Position numbers and translations under genes: made by a program
NCBI GenBank assembly: GCA_903918195.1
Contig: CAIXDS010000297.1
Coordinates: forward strand, 1 to 35,852
Length of the DNA stretch: 35,852 bases
Source of the DNA: an uncultured Acetobacteraceae bacterium
Lineage (GTDB): Bacteria > Pseudomonadota > Alphaproteobacteria > Acetobacterales > Acetobacteraceae
Reading direction: 5' to 3'
Shown: positions 16,654-24,321 of the stretch, one piece after another
Layout: the number at the start of each line of letters is the position of its first letter
How positions within the stretch are numbered: position 1 is the first letter of the stretch
The notes under the pieces: model-generated
What the model was told of the DNA's origin: nothing
The model's database searches: none
Seen by the model: only the letters and a program-made list of their open reading frames with translations

Positions 16654-16701
16654 AGGCCCCGCATGGGCGGCGTCGCCGTCGGCTGCGTTCGCCGTCCGTG
16701 C

Positions 16702-16762
16702 AGCCTGGCGGTTTACGATCGAGCTGGGCGATCTGCACTGGCCTCGATTGTGAACCGCCAGG
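16702..16762. repeat. 21-bp inverted repeat, fully paired with G-U wobbles
   Basis: Arms at 16702-16722 (GCCTGGCGGTTTACGATCGA plus one G) and 16742-16762 face each other across a 19-base loop. Two positions differ from perfect complementarity, and both form G-U pairs in RNA transcribed from the plus strand, so the whole 21-bp stem can pair. It lies 49 bases after the HiPIP stop and may end or stabilise its mRNA, though no U-run follows. Confidence 0.7.
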
Positions 16763-16808
16763 CGCTGAACCACCCGGCCGGATGACGGTCCGGCAGACGG
16801 GCGATGCA
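16739..16808 (-). pseudogene. frameshifted relic of the DUF6125-like gene end
   Basis: The minus strand here reads CIA, then after a 1-base insertion LPDRHPAGWFSAWRFTIEA. The intact gene at 17704 ends CIACPPDAHPAEWFCAWRFTLE. The DNA matches closely over about 67 bases. The rest of the gene is absent, and the two cysteines of the relic's tail are lost (one to the frameshift, one to Ser). It overlaps the right arm of the inverted repeat. Confidence 0.75.
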
Positions 16809-16843
16809 TCTGTCGTCCTGAATTTTGTCTGGGAAATCGCTGA

Positions 16844-17557
16844 ATGACCCTGTCCGGCAAGATCGCCGTCGTTACTGGCGCCAGCCGCGGCATTGGTGCC
16901 GCCGCCGCCATCGAACTTGCGCGCCGGGGTGCCCACGTCGTCATCACCGCCCGCACGCAGGGCGGGCTGGAGGAGACCGACGACACCATCCGCGCCCTCG
17001 GCGGCACGGCCACGTTGCTGCCGCTCGACTTGAAGGACGGGGCCGCGCTGGACACGCTCGGTCCGAGTCTGCTGGAGCGGTTCGGCCGGCTCGACATCAT
17101 GGTGTCGAACGCCGGCACAATCGGCCTGCTCACCCCCGTGCCGCACATCCTGCCGGCGGACTGGGACCAGGTGGTGGCGGTGAACCTCTCCGCCACCTGG
17201 CGGCTGATCCGCACGTGCGGCCCGCTGCTGATCGCCGCCGAGGCGGGGCGGGCGGTGTTCGTCACTGACGGGATCGTGCAACGACCCATTGGCTACTGGG
17301 GAGCATACGGCGCCACCAAAGCCGGTCTGCACCACCTTGTGCAGAGCTGGGCCGAGGAAACCCGCACCTTCCGGGTGCGCGTGAACCTCGTCGATCCCGG
17401 CCCGGTTGCCACCGGCCTGCGCCGCTCGGCTTTTCCGGGCGAGGACCAATCCCTCCTGCGCCAGCCCACCGACATCGCGCCTGGAATCGCCGACCTGTGC
17501 GGTCCCGACGAAATTCGTCACGGCGCGTTGGTGCGGGTCGGCCCGGACGCAAATTAA
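16844..17557 (+). CDS. short-chain dehydrogenase/reductase
   Basis: This is a classical SDR, an NAD(P)-dependent oxidoreductase of unknown substrate. The 237-residue protein has the cofactor motif VVTGASRGIGAAAAIEL (residues 9-25), the structural NAG in MVSNAGTIGL, and the catalytic YxxxK in YGATKAGLHH. The usual catalytic Ser before it is not obvious: the segment reads VFVTDGIVQRPIG, with Thr and Asp in that area, so activity may be altered. GGGAAA precedes the start weakly. Neighbours give no clear pathway. Confidence 0.88.
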   Translation: MTLSGKIAVVTGASRGIGAAAAIELARRGAHVVITARTQGGLEETDDTIRALGGTATLLPLDLKDGAALDTLGPSLLERFGRLDIMVSNAGTIGLLTPVPHILPADWDQVVAVNLSATWRLIRTCGPLLIAAEAGRAVFVTDGIVQRPIGYWGAYGATKAGLHHLVQSWAEETRTFRVRVNLVDPGPVATGLRRSAFPGEDQSLLRQPTDIAPGIADLCGPDEIRHGALVRVGPDAN

Positions 17558-17703
17558 GCCTGCATGGGGCGGAGGCTGCCGCCTGGACCCCATCAAGCTG
17601 CGCCGTCGGCCGGACAAAATGAGCGTCCAGCGCTGCGTCCGGGAACAACCTCGTGGAGGCGACCCGTCCACCATCGAGGGTCGCGAATGTTCGGGAAGAC
17701 GTG

Positions 17704-18432
17704 TTATGCGGCACCCTCGAGTGTGAACCGCCAAGCGCAGAACCACTCGGCGGGATGGGCGTCTGGCGGGCAGGCGATGCAGTCGCAGCGGATGCGCGGG
17801 TCGATTGCACGGGCAAAGCTGGTGTATTCGACGACCCCGCCCGACTTGCAGGGATAGTCCGCCAGTCCCTTGCGCTGACGCGCCGCCTGGACCCGGCACT
17901 TCGTCATCTCCAGGACCAGCGATCCGTCGGCTTCGAAAAACACGCGCTGTTCGTTGATGGCACCGTAAAGCCGCTGGGCAAAGGTAGCCGCAAGCACGGC
18001 GAGGCCGCCGGCGTCCGGCAAGCCATTCAGAGCCTTGATCCGGGCGGCTTCCAGCGGCGCGAAATGGGCCCAGCAGGCATCATTGACGTCCTTGGCGGCA
18101 GCCATGCCTTCGCGCTTTTCCACCGCCTGGAACCACACCCCGTCGAGCGCCAGCCAGTTGACCGCCAGGGCGGAGAGCAGCGCCTGCAATTGCTTGGCGT
18201 CCATGCCGGCCAGCGGTGCTGGCAGGCCATCCTCCGTCGCTGTTCCAAGCGTGGCACAGAGGCGATTGATGACAATCGACGAAGCCAGGTCGCCCGCCTC
18301 CTTCTCCATGGCCAGGGCGTCGTCGATGCCGAAGCGGCTGGCGGAATTGGCGAACCACAGCCCGTAATGGACCGCCATGCGGCGAACCGCATCGATCACC
18401 GCGCTGGCCAGTTGCCTGGATTCTTCGTCCAT
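17704..18432 (-). CDS. DUF6125-like cytosolic protein
   Basis: I assign this to the DUF6125-type family from its pattern (RRMAVHYGLWFANSASRFG near the N-terminus, then EAGDLASSIVINRL); the function of the family is not known to me. The product is about 242 residues, without signal or membrane segments. Its C-terminal half is reminiscent of thiazoline-carboxylate hydrolase-like proteins, with conserved cysteines near MTKCRVQAARQRKGL, YPCKSGG and RCDCIACPPDAHP, which could hold a metal. Two starts are possible (18447 and 18432); the second follows GGTGAG. It runs in the same direction as the NifX-like gene, 96 bases before it, with a palindrome between them. Confidence 0.65.
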   Translation of the reverse strand: MDEESRQLASAVIDAVRRMAVHYGLWFANSASRFGIDDALAMEKEAGDLASSIVINRLCATLGTATEDGLPAPLAGMDAKQLQALLSALAVNWLALDGVWFQAVEKREGMAAAKDVNDACWAHFAPLEAARIKALNGLPDAGGLAVLAATFAQRLYGAINEQRVFFEADGSLVLEMTKCRVQAARQRKGLADYPCKSGGVVEYTSFARAIDPRIRCDCIACPPDAHPAEWFCAWRFTLEGAA

Positions 18433-18492
18433 GTGCTGTCTCACCATTGAAGGTCATGGGCTGTCGCTGGAGCGCACTCTATCGCGCGGACG

Positions 18493-18521
18493 GCCGATCG
18501 ATACCGGCGGTATCGATCGGC
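18493..18521. repeat. 13-bp perfect inverted repeat with 3-base loop
   Basis: GCCGATCGATACC and GGTATCGATCGGC flank GGC, just past the stop of the NifX-like gene and before the DUF6125-like gene. No T-run follows, so it may be a hairpin that protects or separates the two mRNAs, or a protein site. Confidence 0.6.
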
Positions 18522-18528
18522 GCGCCGG

Positions 18529-18954
18529 TCAGCCGACCCGGGATTCCTGCGGTTCTTCGTGGGAATGATCGTGGCCGTGATCGTCGCTGTGGCACTCGCC
18601 GCCGCAGTCGCAGCCGGTCACCGGCAGCAACGTGCCTGCTGCGTGCCGCGCCAGGAAGTCGCGCACCGCCTCGATCGGATCTTCCTTGTCGGTAATGGCA
18701 GTCTGGATGCCACGCTGCGTCAGCACCTGGACGAAATGGCCACCGAAACTGCCGGAGAGGAGCACGTTGACGCCGTCGATCGGGTGGGCACCGGCGCCGC
18801 CCGTTGCGTGGAAGGACTGCTCCAGCGCCAGATCGAGGCGAGAAGACTCGACAGGCTCGGCGCCGGGCTGCACGTCGTAGATGAGGAAGCGCCGTGCGCG
18901 GCCAGCGTGGCCGGTGACGGTGCGGAAGTTCTGGCTGGTAACAGCGATTTTCAT
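18529..18954 (-). CDS. NifX/NifB-type iron-molybdenum cofactor-binding domain protein
   Basis: Single-domain NifX-like proteins bind metal-sulfur clusters or cofactors; relatives occur in nitrogenase and in Orp-type clusters of sulfate reducers. The 141-residue product has the family core (MKIAVTSQNFRTVTGHAGRA, HPIDGVNVLLSGSFGGHFVQVL, AVRDFLAR). The C-terminus adds a metal-rich tail with CDCGGEC and HSDDHGHDHSH, which is extra to the domain. The ATG at 18954 was chosen because the conserved domain starts there; the longer frame runs through the operator region. Divergent from the CDF transporter, from which paired GATATATC sites separate it. Confidence 0.85.
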   Translation of the reverse strand: MKIAVTSQNFRTVTGHAGRARRFLIYDVQPGAEPVESSRLDLALEQSFHATGGAGAHPIDGVNVLLSGSFGGHFVQVLTQRGIQTAITDKEDPIEAVRDFLARHAAGTLLPVTGCDCGGECHSDDHGHDHSHEEPQESRVG

Positions 18955-18998
18955 CGGAATGCTTTCGGGTGATGCCGCGCCGGATCGGCGACGGGGTA

Positions 18999-19027
18999 TT
19001 GCGATATATCTTGTAGTACGATATATC
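18999..19027 (+). promoter_or_regulatory. promoter overlapped by paired GATATATC palindromes
   Basis: GATATATC occurs at 19003-19010 and 19020-19027, separated by TTGTAGTAC. The octamer is itself a perfect palindrome. TTGCGA (18999-19004) and TATATC (19022-19027), 17 bases apart, form a plausible sigma-70 promoter toward the CDF gene whose two boxes both lie in the repeats, a layout suited to repression. The same pair with the same spacing occurs at 21261. Confidence 0.6.
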
Positions 19028-19121
19028 ACAGCCAGTCGGAAGCGCAAGCAGGTCGTTCGGCCGCGCGCCGGCAAATTTCACCCAGACAGATCGGCCACGG
19101 CCGATACCGGGAGCTGCGTAG

Positions 19122-20009
19122 ATGCATCCGACAATGAAGCTGGCGTGGAGCGGCGTGGGCGTGAGCCTGGCCGTGGCCGGGCTGAAATTCGCGGCCTGGT
19201 GGAGCACCGGCAGCGTGGCGCTTTATTCCGATGCGTTGGAGTGCGTCATCAACGTCGTGGGTGCCTGCACCGCACTGGCGGCGCTGTGGATCAGCCTCCG
19301 GCCGGCAGATGCGAGCCATCCCTACGGTTACCAGAAGGTGGAACATGTCTCGGCCATGGTCGAGGGCCTGATGGTGCTGGCGGCGGCGGCGGCGATCCTG
19401 CACGAGGTCACTATGACCTGGACGAATCCGCATCCGATTTCGGCGCCGTGGCTGGGGATGCTGCTGAGCGGTGTTGCCACGTCGATGAACGCGGTCTGGG
19501 CGTGGTGGCTGATTCAGGCGGGGCGGCGCTGGAAATCGCCGGCGGTGCGGGCGAGCGGGCGGCATCTGCTGACCGATGTCTGGACGTCCGGCGGGGTGCT
19601 GGCGGCATTCGCTCTGGTGCCGGCGACCGGCTGGCTGCAGCTTGATCCGGCCATCGCCGTTCCGATCGCGCTGAATATCGCCTGGACCGGGATCAGCATG
19701 ATCCGCGAGGCGATGGACGGTCTGATGGACCGCGCCGATCCTCTGGTACTTGCTCGGATGTGGGATGTGATCGCGATGCATGGCACGGGCGCGTTGCAGG
19801 CGCACGACCTGCGGGCCAGGCAGTATGGGCGCATCACATTCGCGGAGTTCCACCTGGTCGTGCCGGCGGCGATGGGCGTGCGGGAAGCTCATGCGATCTG
19901 TGACCGCATCGAAACGGCATTGCAGGAGGAATTGGGCGAGACCGTGGTCAACATCCACGTCGAACCCGAGGAGGCCGCGCAGGCCGGTGCGTTGTTGGTA
20001 ACGGCGTAA
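19122..20009 (+). CDS. cation diffusion facilitator transporter
   Basis: CDF proteins export divalent metals (Zn, Fe, Co, Mn and others) in exchange for protons across the inner membrane. The 295-residue protein shows six hydrophobic helices, the loop HPYGYQKVEH (66-75) and a C-terminal cytoplasmic domain (FAEFHLVVPAAMGVREAH, INIHVEP-like end). In helix 5 the site HLLTD is intact, but in helix 2 the usual HxxxD is ExxxN (SDALECVIN, E40 and N44), so metal choice may differ. GGGAG lies 8 bases before the ATG. Confidence 0.9.
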   Translation: MHPTMKLAWSGVGVSLAVAGLKFAAWWSTGSVALYSDALECVINVVGACTALAALWISLRPADASHPYGYQKVEHVSAMVEGLMVLAAAAAILHEVTMTWTNPHPISAPWLGMLLSGVATSMNAVWAWWLIQAGRRWKSPAVRASGRHLLTDVWTSGGVLAAFALVPATGWLQLDPAIAVPIALNIAWTGISMIREAMDGLMDRADPLVLARMWDVIAMHGTGALQAHDLRARQYGRITFAEFHLVVPAAMGVREAHAICDRIETALQEELGETVVNIHVEPEEAAQAGALLVTA

Positions 20010-20063
20010 CGGACCGCGGTGGATCAGCCGCTGCGGCAACGGTATCCAAGGGAGGAAAAAGTC

Positions 20064-21068
20064 ATGGGTGGAGCGCTCGACATCGGCACCGTCAGGAGCC
20101 TGAAGATCGACGTGCTGACGGAAACCGGCTGGTTCGACGATGCGTGCTTCCGCCGGGATATGACGAAGTATGGTGGCAGCGCGCAGAGCCAGTACCGCAT
20201 CGCCTGGGATGCCGCGAATGCCGGCGGCTATGCGGCGCTGCTGACGATCACCGCGCTCGATGGGGGGCAGAGCCGGATTCTGCTCGACACCGGCTGGAAC
20301 AATGCGTGGATGGACCATGTGTTCGTACGGCACGGCGTTGACCGCATGCTGGAACGCGGTGAGATCGACTGCATGGTGCTGTCGCACTGGCATCTCGACC
20401 ATTTCTGGGGCATCGAATCGACTCTGCGGCACGACAGGCGGCTGAAGATCTATGCGCCGTCCACCTGGCAGGAAGAGGACTGCGCCCTGCTGCGGGAGGG
20501 CGCCGACATCCAGGTGCGCGACGAGGACGGGCGCGCAGTGTCGATCTGCCGCAACTCCGTCCCGCACCAGGGAGAACTGGTGCTGACCGAGACACGCGGG
20601 GAGGACGGCAGCGGCATCTACCGCCTGCAGCCCGGCGTCGCGTTGCGGATGTTCGACGCCTCGATGCTGCTGCAGGTGCGCGGCGAGAACGTGCTGTATG
20701 TGAACGTGGCCGACCAGGGCATCGTCACCGTCACCGGCTGCGGGCATCCCGGCATCATGACGCTGCTCGGCTTCGCGAAGGACAGGCTGGCGGCGCCGGG
20801 GTTGTACGGCTGCTATGGCGGGCTGCACCTGAGCATTTTCGACACTTGGAAGCCCGAGTTCGACGACATCATCGAGTCGGTGAAGGGCCTGGGGTTGCGG
20901 CGAATGGGCTGCAACCATTGCACCGGCTGGATGTGGGCCGAGAAGGCGACGACCCACGGCGTGCCGATCATCAAGGGAACCGACGCCTATCTGAGCTACC
21001 CCAAGATTTCCGCGCAGGCGAAGGGCAGCCACGCCTTCCTGGGAAATGGCGACCGCGTGGTGTTTTGA
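20064..21068 (+). CDS. metallo-beta-lactamase-fold hydrolase
   Basis: The 334-residue protein belongs to the metallo-beta-lactamase superfamily, most like the dihydropteroate-synthase-like group (TM0207-type), whose substrates are mostly unknown. The metal motif SHWHLDHFWG is intact, and later TVTGCGHPGIMTLL and RRMGCNHCTGWM supply further His and Cys. It is not an ETHE1-type persulfide dioxygenase as far as I can see. GGGAGGAAAAA precedes the ATG at 20064; an in-frame ATG-less extension upstream was rejected. It follows the CDF gene by 54 bases and is probably co-transcribed with it. Confidence 0.85.
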   Translation: MGGALDIGTVRSLKIDVLTETGWFDDACFRRDMTKYGGSAQSQYRIAWDAANAGGYAALLTITALDGGQSRILLDTGWNNAWMDHVFVRHGVDRMLERGEIDCMVLSHWHLDHFWGIESTLRHDRRLKIYAPSTWQEEDCALLREGADIQVRDEDGRAVSICRNSVPHQGELVLTETRGEDGSGIYRLQPGVALRMFDASMLLQVRGENVLYVNVADQGIVTVTGCGHPGIMTLLGFAKDRLAAPGLYGCYGGLHLSIFDTWKPEFDDIIESVKGLGLRRMGCNHCTGWMWAEKATTHGVPIIKGTDAYLSYPKISAQAKGSHAFLGNGDRVVF

Positions 21069-21240
21069 GAGCGCTTGGACCTCGATGCGGAGCCGCGATG
21101 CAGCAGTTCGGTGACGATGCCTACGCGCGGCCCGGCATGGCAGGCGACCGCCGCCGCCACGCTGCCAGGGCTGGTCATCGCGCACCAACAAGGTCCGGGC
21201 GGCGGTAACGGGTGAACTCTGCCGTGACGCAAGATAGCTC

Positions 21241-21285
21241 TTGTAAGCGGAGCGCATCACGATATATCTTATCGCACGATATAAC
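21241..21285 (+). promoter_or_regulatory. PadR-gene promoter with paired GATATATC/GATATAAC sites
   Basis: GATATATC (21261-21268) and GATATAAC (21278-21285) are again exactly 17 bases apart, with TTATCGCAC between, like the site at 19003. TTGTAA (21241-21246) and TATATC (21263-21268) are 16 bases apart and could be the promoter. The next gene is a PadR regulator, which suggests autoregulation. Confidence 0.6.
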
Positions 21286-21307
21286 GCACTCTGTAAGGAT
21301 ACTCGCT

Positions 21308-21850
21308 ATGCCGTTCCAAGACTGCCGCTCCGGGCATGGGGCTGGCCGTGGCCGCCTCGGCTCCGGCCGTGGCCTCGGGCTTGGTCGAAAAGGGGGCCGC
21401 GGGCAGGGCTTCAGGGGATTTGGTGAAGGACAGATTCTGGATGCCGCCGACCTTCAGTTGACGATTCTGGCGGTGCTTGCCGAGCAGCCGCGCACCGGTC
21501 TGGGGACCATTCAGGCCCTCGCAGCCCGCGGTTGCGCCGGTGTGGCCGCAAGCGCGGCAGAGGTCTATCCGGGCCTGATGCTGCTGGAGGAGACCGGCTT
21601 TCTCTCCGGCAGCAGGGACGAGGCCGGACGCCGCGTCTATGCGCTCACCGAAGCGGGCGCCGCGCACCTGGCCGCGAAAAATCTGCTGACCGATGCCATC
21701 CTTGCTGATGCCGCCGACGCAGCCCGCGACGCCGCGCCGCTCGCGGGTCGCCGCCACCGGCCGCGCTGCTGCCGGCGCACCCTTGCCGCCATTGCCTCGG
21801 GCACGGCCCGCACCACCGGCCCGGCATCCGCCGGCCAATCGGCACTCTAG
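21308..21850 (+). CDS. PadR-family regulator with Gly/Arg-rich N-terminus
   Basis: PadR proteins are small winged-helix repressors. This 180-residue product has a Gly/Arg-rich head of about 40 residues (GRGRLGSGRGLGLGRKGGRG), then the winged helix (DLQLTILAVLAEQPRTGLGT, AEVYPGLMLLEETGFLSGS, RRVYALTEAGAAHL), and an Ala-rich tail with CC. The usual PadR sequence HGYEII is replaced by TGLGTI, so it is diverged. The ATG at 21308 follows AAGGA by 9 bases. It overlaps nothing and ends 16 bases before the Rieske gene. Confidence 0.82.
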   Translation: MPFQDCRSGHGAGRGRLGSGRGLGLGRKGGRGQGFRGFGEGQILDAADLQLTILAVLAEQPRTGLGTIQALAARGCAGVAASAAEVYPGLMLLEETGFLSGSRDEAGRRVYALTEAGAAHLAAKNLLTDAILADAADAARDAAPLAGRRHRPRCCRRTLAAIASGTARTTGPASAGQSAL

Positions 21851-21866
21851 AAAGCAGGAGCGACTC

Positions 21867-22427
21867 ATGACCGCAACCACTTCCGACCTTGGCCCCGACG
21901 CCGAAAGCCAGCCGGCGCGTCGCGATTTCCTCGGGCTGACGGCGGCTGCCGCAGCCGCCGTCGGGGCCGGCGCCATCGTTTGGCCGATGGTCGACAGCAT
22001 GAACCCGTCCAGCGACGTGCTCGCGATGTCGACCATCGAGGTGGACCTGAACCCGATCGCGCTCGGTCAGGGCGTTATCGTTCTGTGGCGCGGTCAGCCG
22101 GTGTTCATTCGCCACCGCACCGAGGACGAAATCAAGCTGGCCAGGGAGGCCGTGGTGGCCGAGCTGCGCGACCCGGCAACCGACGCCGACCGGGTGAAGC
22201 CGGGCCACGAGCAGTGGCTGGTGGTCAGCGCCATCTGCACGCATCTGGGCTGCGTGCCGGGCGGCAGCAAGTCGAGCCAACCGCGCGGCGAGTTCGGTGG
22301 CTGGTTCTGTCCCTGTCATGGCAGCCAGTACGACACCGCCGGCCGCATTCGCAAAGGCCCGGCGCCGCTCAATCTGCCTCTTGTGAACTACGCGTTCCTG
22401 ACCGACACCAAGATCGTCATCGGCTGA
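21867..22427 (+). CDS. Rieske iron-sulfur protein of the bc1 type, unlinked to cytochrome b
   Basis: The 186-residue protein is like the Rieske subunit of cytochrome bc1 (PetA). It has a Tat-type anchor (RRDFLGLTAAAAAAVGAGAI), the FIRHRTEDEI segment, and both cluster boxes, CTHLGC and CPCHGS, followed by PLNLPLVNY. The ligands are complete, so it should carry a [2Fe-2S] cluster. Cytochrome b and c1 genes are not beside it; PadR genes flank it instead, so it may be an alternative Rieske protein made under special conditions. AGCAGGAG precedes the ATG. Confidence 0.92.
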   Translation: MTATTSDLGPDAESQPARRDFLGLTAAAAAAVGAGAIVWPMVDSMNPSSDVLAMSTIEVDLNPIALGQGVIVLWRGQPVFIRHRTEDEIKLAREAVVAELRDPATDADRVKPGHEQWLVVSAICTHLGCVPGGSKSSQPRGEFGGWFCPCHGSQYDTAGRIRKGPAPLNLPLVNYAFLTDTKIVIG

Positions 22428-22483
22428 CCGCCGCTGCTCACCGCCACGGTGCGCGACAGGTCTGCCTGAACGGGAGAGACTCC

Positions 22484-23056
22484 ATGTCGCGACGCGATGT
22501 GCCGGAAACATTGAGCGGGCCGACGAGCTGGGACTGCTTCGGCTGCGGGCGCCGGGGCTGCGGCCGTGGTCCCGGCGCGGGCGGCGGCGGCCGTGGTCGC
22601 GGGCGGATGTTCGACAACGGCGACCTGCGCCTAGTGGTCATGCAACTGCTGTCCGAGCGCCCGCGCCACGGCTACGAGATCATCAAGGCGCTGGAGGAGC
22701 GGGTAGGGGGCGGCTACAGCCCCAGCCCGGGTGTGGTCTACCCCACGCTGACGCTGCTCGAGGAACTGGGCCATGCCTCGGTGACGGATGAGCGTGCCGG
22801 CCGCAAGCTATACACCCTGACCCCGGATGGGCGTACGGCGCTGGCGGTGAGCCAGCGTGCGGTCGACGCGATTTTCGAACGGCTGGAAAGCGGCGCGGCC
22901 TCGCGTAGCGGCCCGCCGCCGCAGGTGGTGCGGGCGATGGAAAACCTCGCCGCTGCGGTGCGGTTGCGGCTGCAAGGGCAACCGGCCGAGGAGACGCAGA
23001 TCCATGCCATCACCGCGGCTATCGATGCGGCGGCGCGGGCCGTCGAAGAGGGCTGA
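22484..23056 (+). CDS. second PadR-family regulator
   Basis: This 190-residue regulator is a closer match to PadR than the one at 21308: DLRLVVMQLLSERPRHGYEIIKAL would be its first helices, then SPGVVYPTLTLLEELG and GRKLYTLTPDGR. Its head also is Gly/Arg-rich, with cysteines in CFGCGRRGCGRG that might bind a metal or sense redox state. GGGAGAG precedes the ATG. The gene lies between the Rieske and the SQR-like genes, all in the same direction. Confidence 0.9.
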   Translation: MSRRDVPETLSGPTSWDCFGCGRRGCGRGPGAGGGGRGRGRMFDNGDLRLVVMQLLSERPRHGYEIIKALEERVGGGYSPSPGVVYPTLTLLEELGHASVTDERAGRKLYTLTPDGRTALAVSQRAVDAIFERLESGAASRSGPPPQVVRAMENLAAAVRLRLQGQPAEETQIHAITAAIDAAARAVEEG

Positions 23057-23135
23057 TCTTTCCCGATCTTAGTTTCTTATTGACGCAAATAGTTATATGC
23101 GAGATTTTCCGGGCCATATCAGCAAGGACGCCGCC

Positions 23136-24263
23136 ATGACCCGGATTACCATTATCGGCAGCGGCTTCGCGGGCCTCACGACCATTCGCGAGCTGCGGCG
23201 GCAGGGCGTCGATGCCGAGATCGTGGTGGTCTCGCCGCAGGATTCGCTGACCTACCTGCCGAGCCTGATCTGGGTTCCGCCGGGCTTGCGCACGGCAGCG
23301 GACCTCCATGTGCCACTGGCTGGGTTTTTTGCCCGGCATCGCGTCACCTGGCACCAGGGCACGGTGCAGCAGGTCGCCGACGGTGGCCGGCGTGTGGTGA
23401 CCAGCACAGGTGACCTGACCAACGATGTCCTCGTGGTGGCGAGCGGCGCACGGTTCCTCCGCAAGCTGCCCGGCATCGAGCACGCCCTGGTGCCATGCCA
23501 GGACGTGCGCTCCGCCGAGGCAATCCGCGACCGGCTGGCCGAACTGTCGGGCGGCACCATTGCCGTCGGCTTCGCCAGCAATCCGGCCGAACCCGGTGCC
23601 GTTCGCGGCGGGCCGATGTTCGAGTACCTGTTCGGGCTGGACACGCTGCTGCGCCGGCAGGGACGGCGGGCGGCGTTCGAACTGGTTTTCTTCAATCCAT
23701 CGACCGAGCCCGGCCAGCGCCTGGGCAAGCGAGCTGTCGCGGGGCTGTTGGCGGAGATGCAGCGTCGCGGCATCCGTACCCATCTCGGCCACAAGATGGT
23801 GCGGCTCGAGCCGCGCCGGGTCGTCACCGAAGGTGGCGCGATTGATGCGGACATGATTCTGTTCCTGCCTGGCCTGACCGGGCCGGCGTGGCTCGATGGC
23901 AGCGATTTGCCGCGCTCGGCGGGTGGCTTCGTCGTCGCGGATGCGCTGTGCCGCGTGCCGGATCGCGAGCTTGTCTATGTCGCGGGCGACGCCGGCAGCT
24001 ATCCCGGCCCGGACTGGATGCCCAAACAGGCGCACCAGGCCGATCTGCAGGCCGTAACCGCTGCCCGCAACATTGCCGCCGAGCTGGCCGGGCGGCCGGC
24101 CGCCGCGCGGTTCCGCACCGAACTGAGCTGCATCGTCGATACGCTGGATGGCGGCGTGCTGGTGTTCCGCAACGAGCGCCTCAATGTCGCGCTGCCGCCG
24201 TTGCGCGTCATGCACTGGGCCAAGCGTGCCTTCGAGCGCCTCTATCTGCGCGGCTATCGGTAG
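23136..24263 (+). CDS. SQR/NDH-2-like FAD oxidoreductase
   Basis: The 375-residue flavoprotein resembles sulfide:quinone oxidoreductases and related enzymes. It has the FAD motif ITIIGSGFAGLTTIREL at the start, VLVVASGARF, a central MFEYLFGLD region, and VYVAGDAGSYPG with the FAD-binding Asp. Of the cysteines typical of SQR, one is at residue 121 (VPCQD) and one at 332 (LSCIVD); the middle one, near residue 150-160, is absent. A C-terminal amphipathic helix (WAKRAFERLYLRGY) may bind the membrane. Sulfide as substrate is therefore uncertain. ATG 23136 follows AAGGA. Confidence 0.85.
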   Translation: MTRITIIGSGFAGLTTIRELRRQGVDAEIVVVSPQDSLTYLPSLIWVPPGLRTAADLHVPLAGFFARHRVTWHQGTVQQVADGGRRVVTSTGDLTNDVLVVASGARFLRKLPGIEHALVPCQDVRSAEAIRDRLAELSGGTIAVGFASNPAEPGAVRGGPMFEYLFGLDTLLRRQGRRAAFELVFFNPSTEPGQRLGKRAVAGLLAEMQRRGIRTHLGHKMVRLEPRRVVTEGGAIDADMILFLPGLTGPAWLDGSDLPRSAGGFVVADALCRVPDRELVYVAGDAGSYPGPDWMPKQAHQADLQAVTAARNIAAELAGRPAAARFRTELSCIVDTLDGGVLVFRNERLNVALPPLRVMHWAKRAFERLYLRGYR

Positions 24264-24321
24264 TAGAACCTAACGTACGGCGTGCGCCGCTGCTGCATCG
24301 GCGTTCGGCCAGGGAGAACTC

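Noticed and set aside
20064-21068. MBL-fold protein as an ETHE1-type persulfide dioxygenase
   Set aside because: It has SHWHLDH but is longer and its later motifs (GCGHPGI, CNHCTG) fit the TM0207-like group better.
19026-21260. 744-codon open frame on the minus strand opposite the CDF and MBL-fold genes
   Set aside because: It is a shadow of two clear genes on the other strand, and its product is rich in Arg, His, Gln and Pro without domain motifs.
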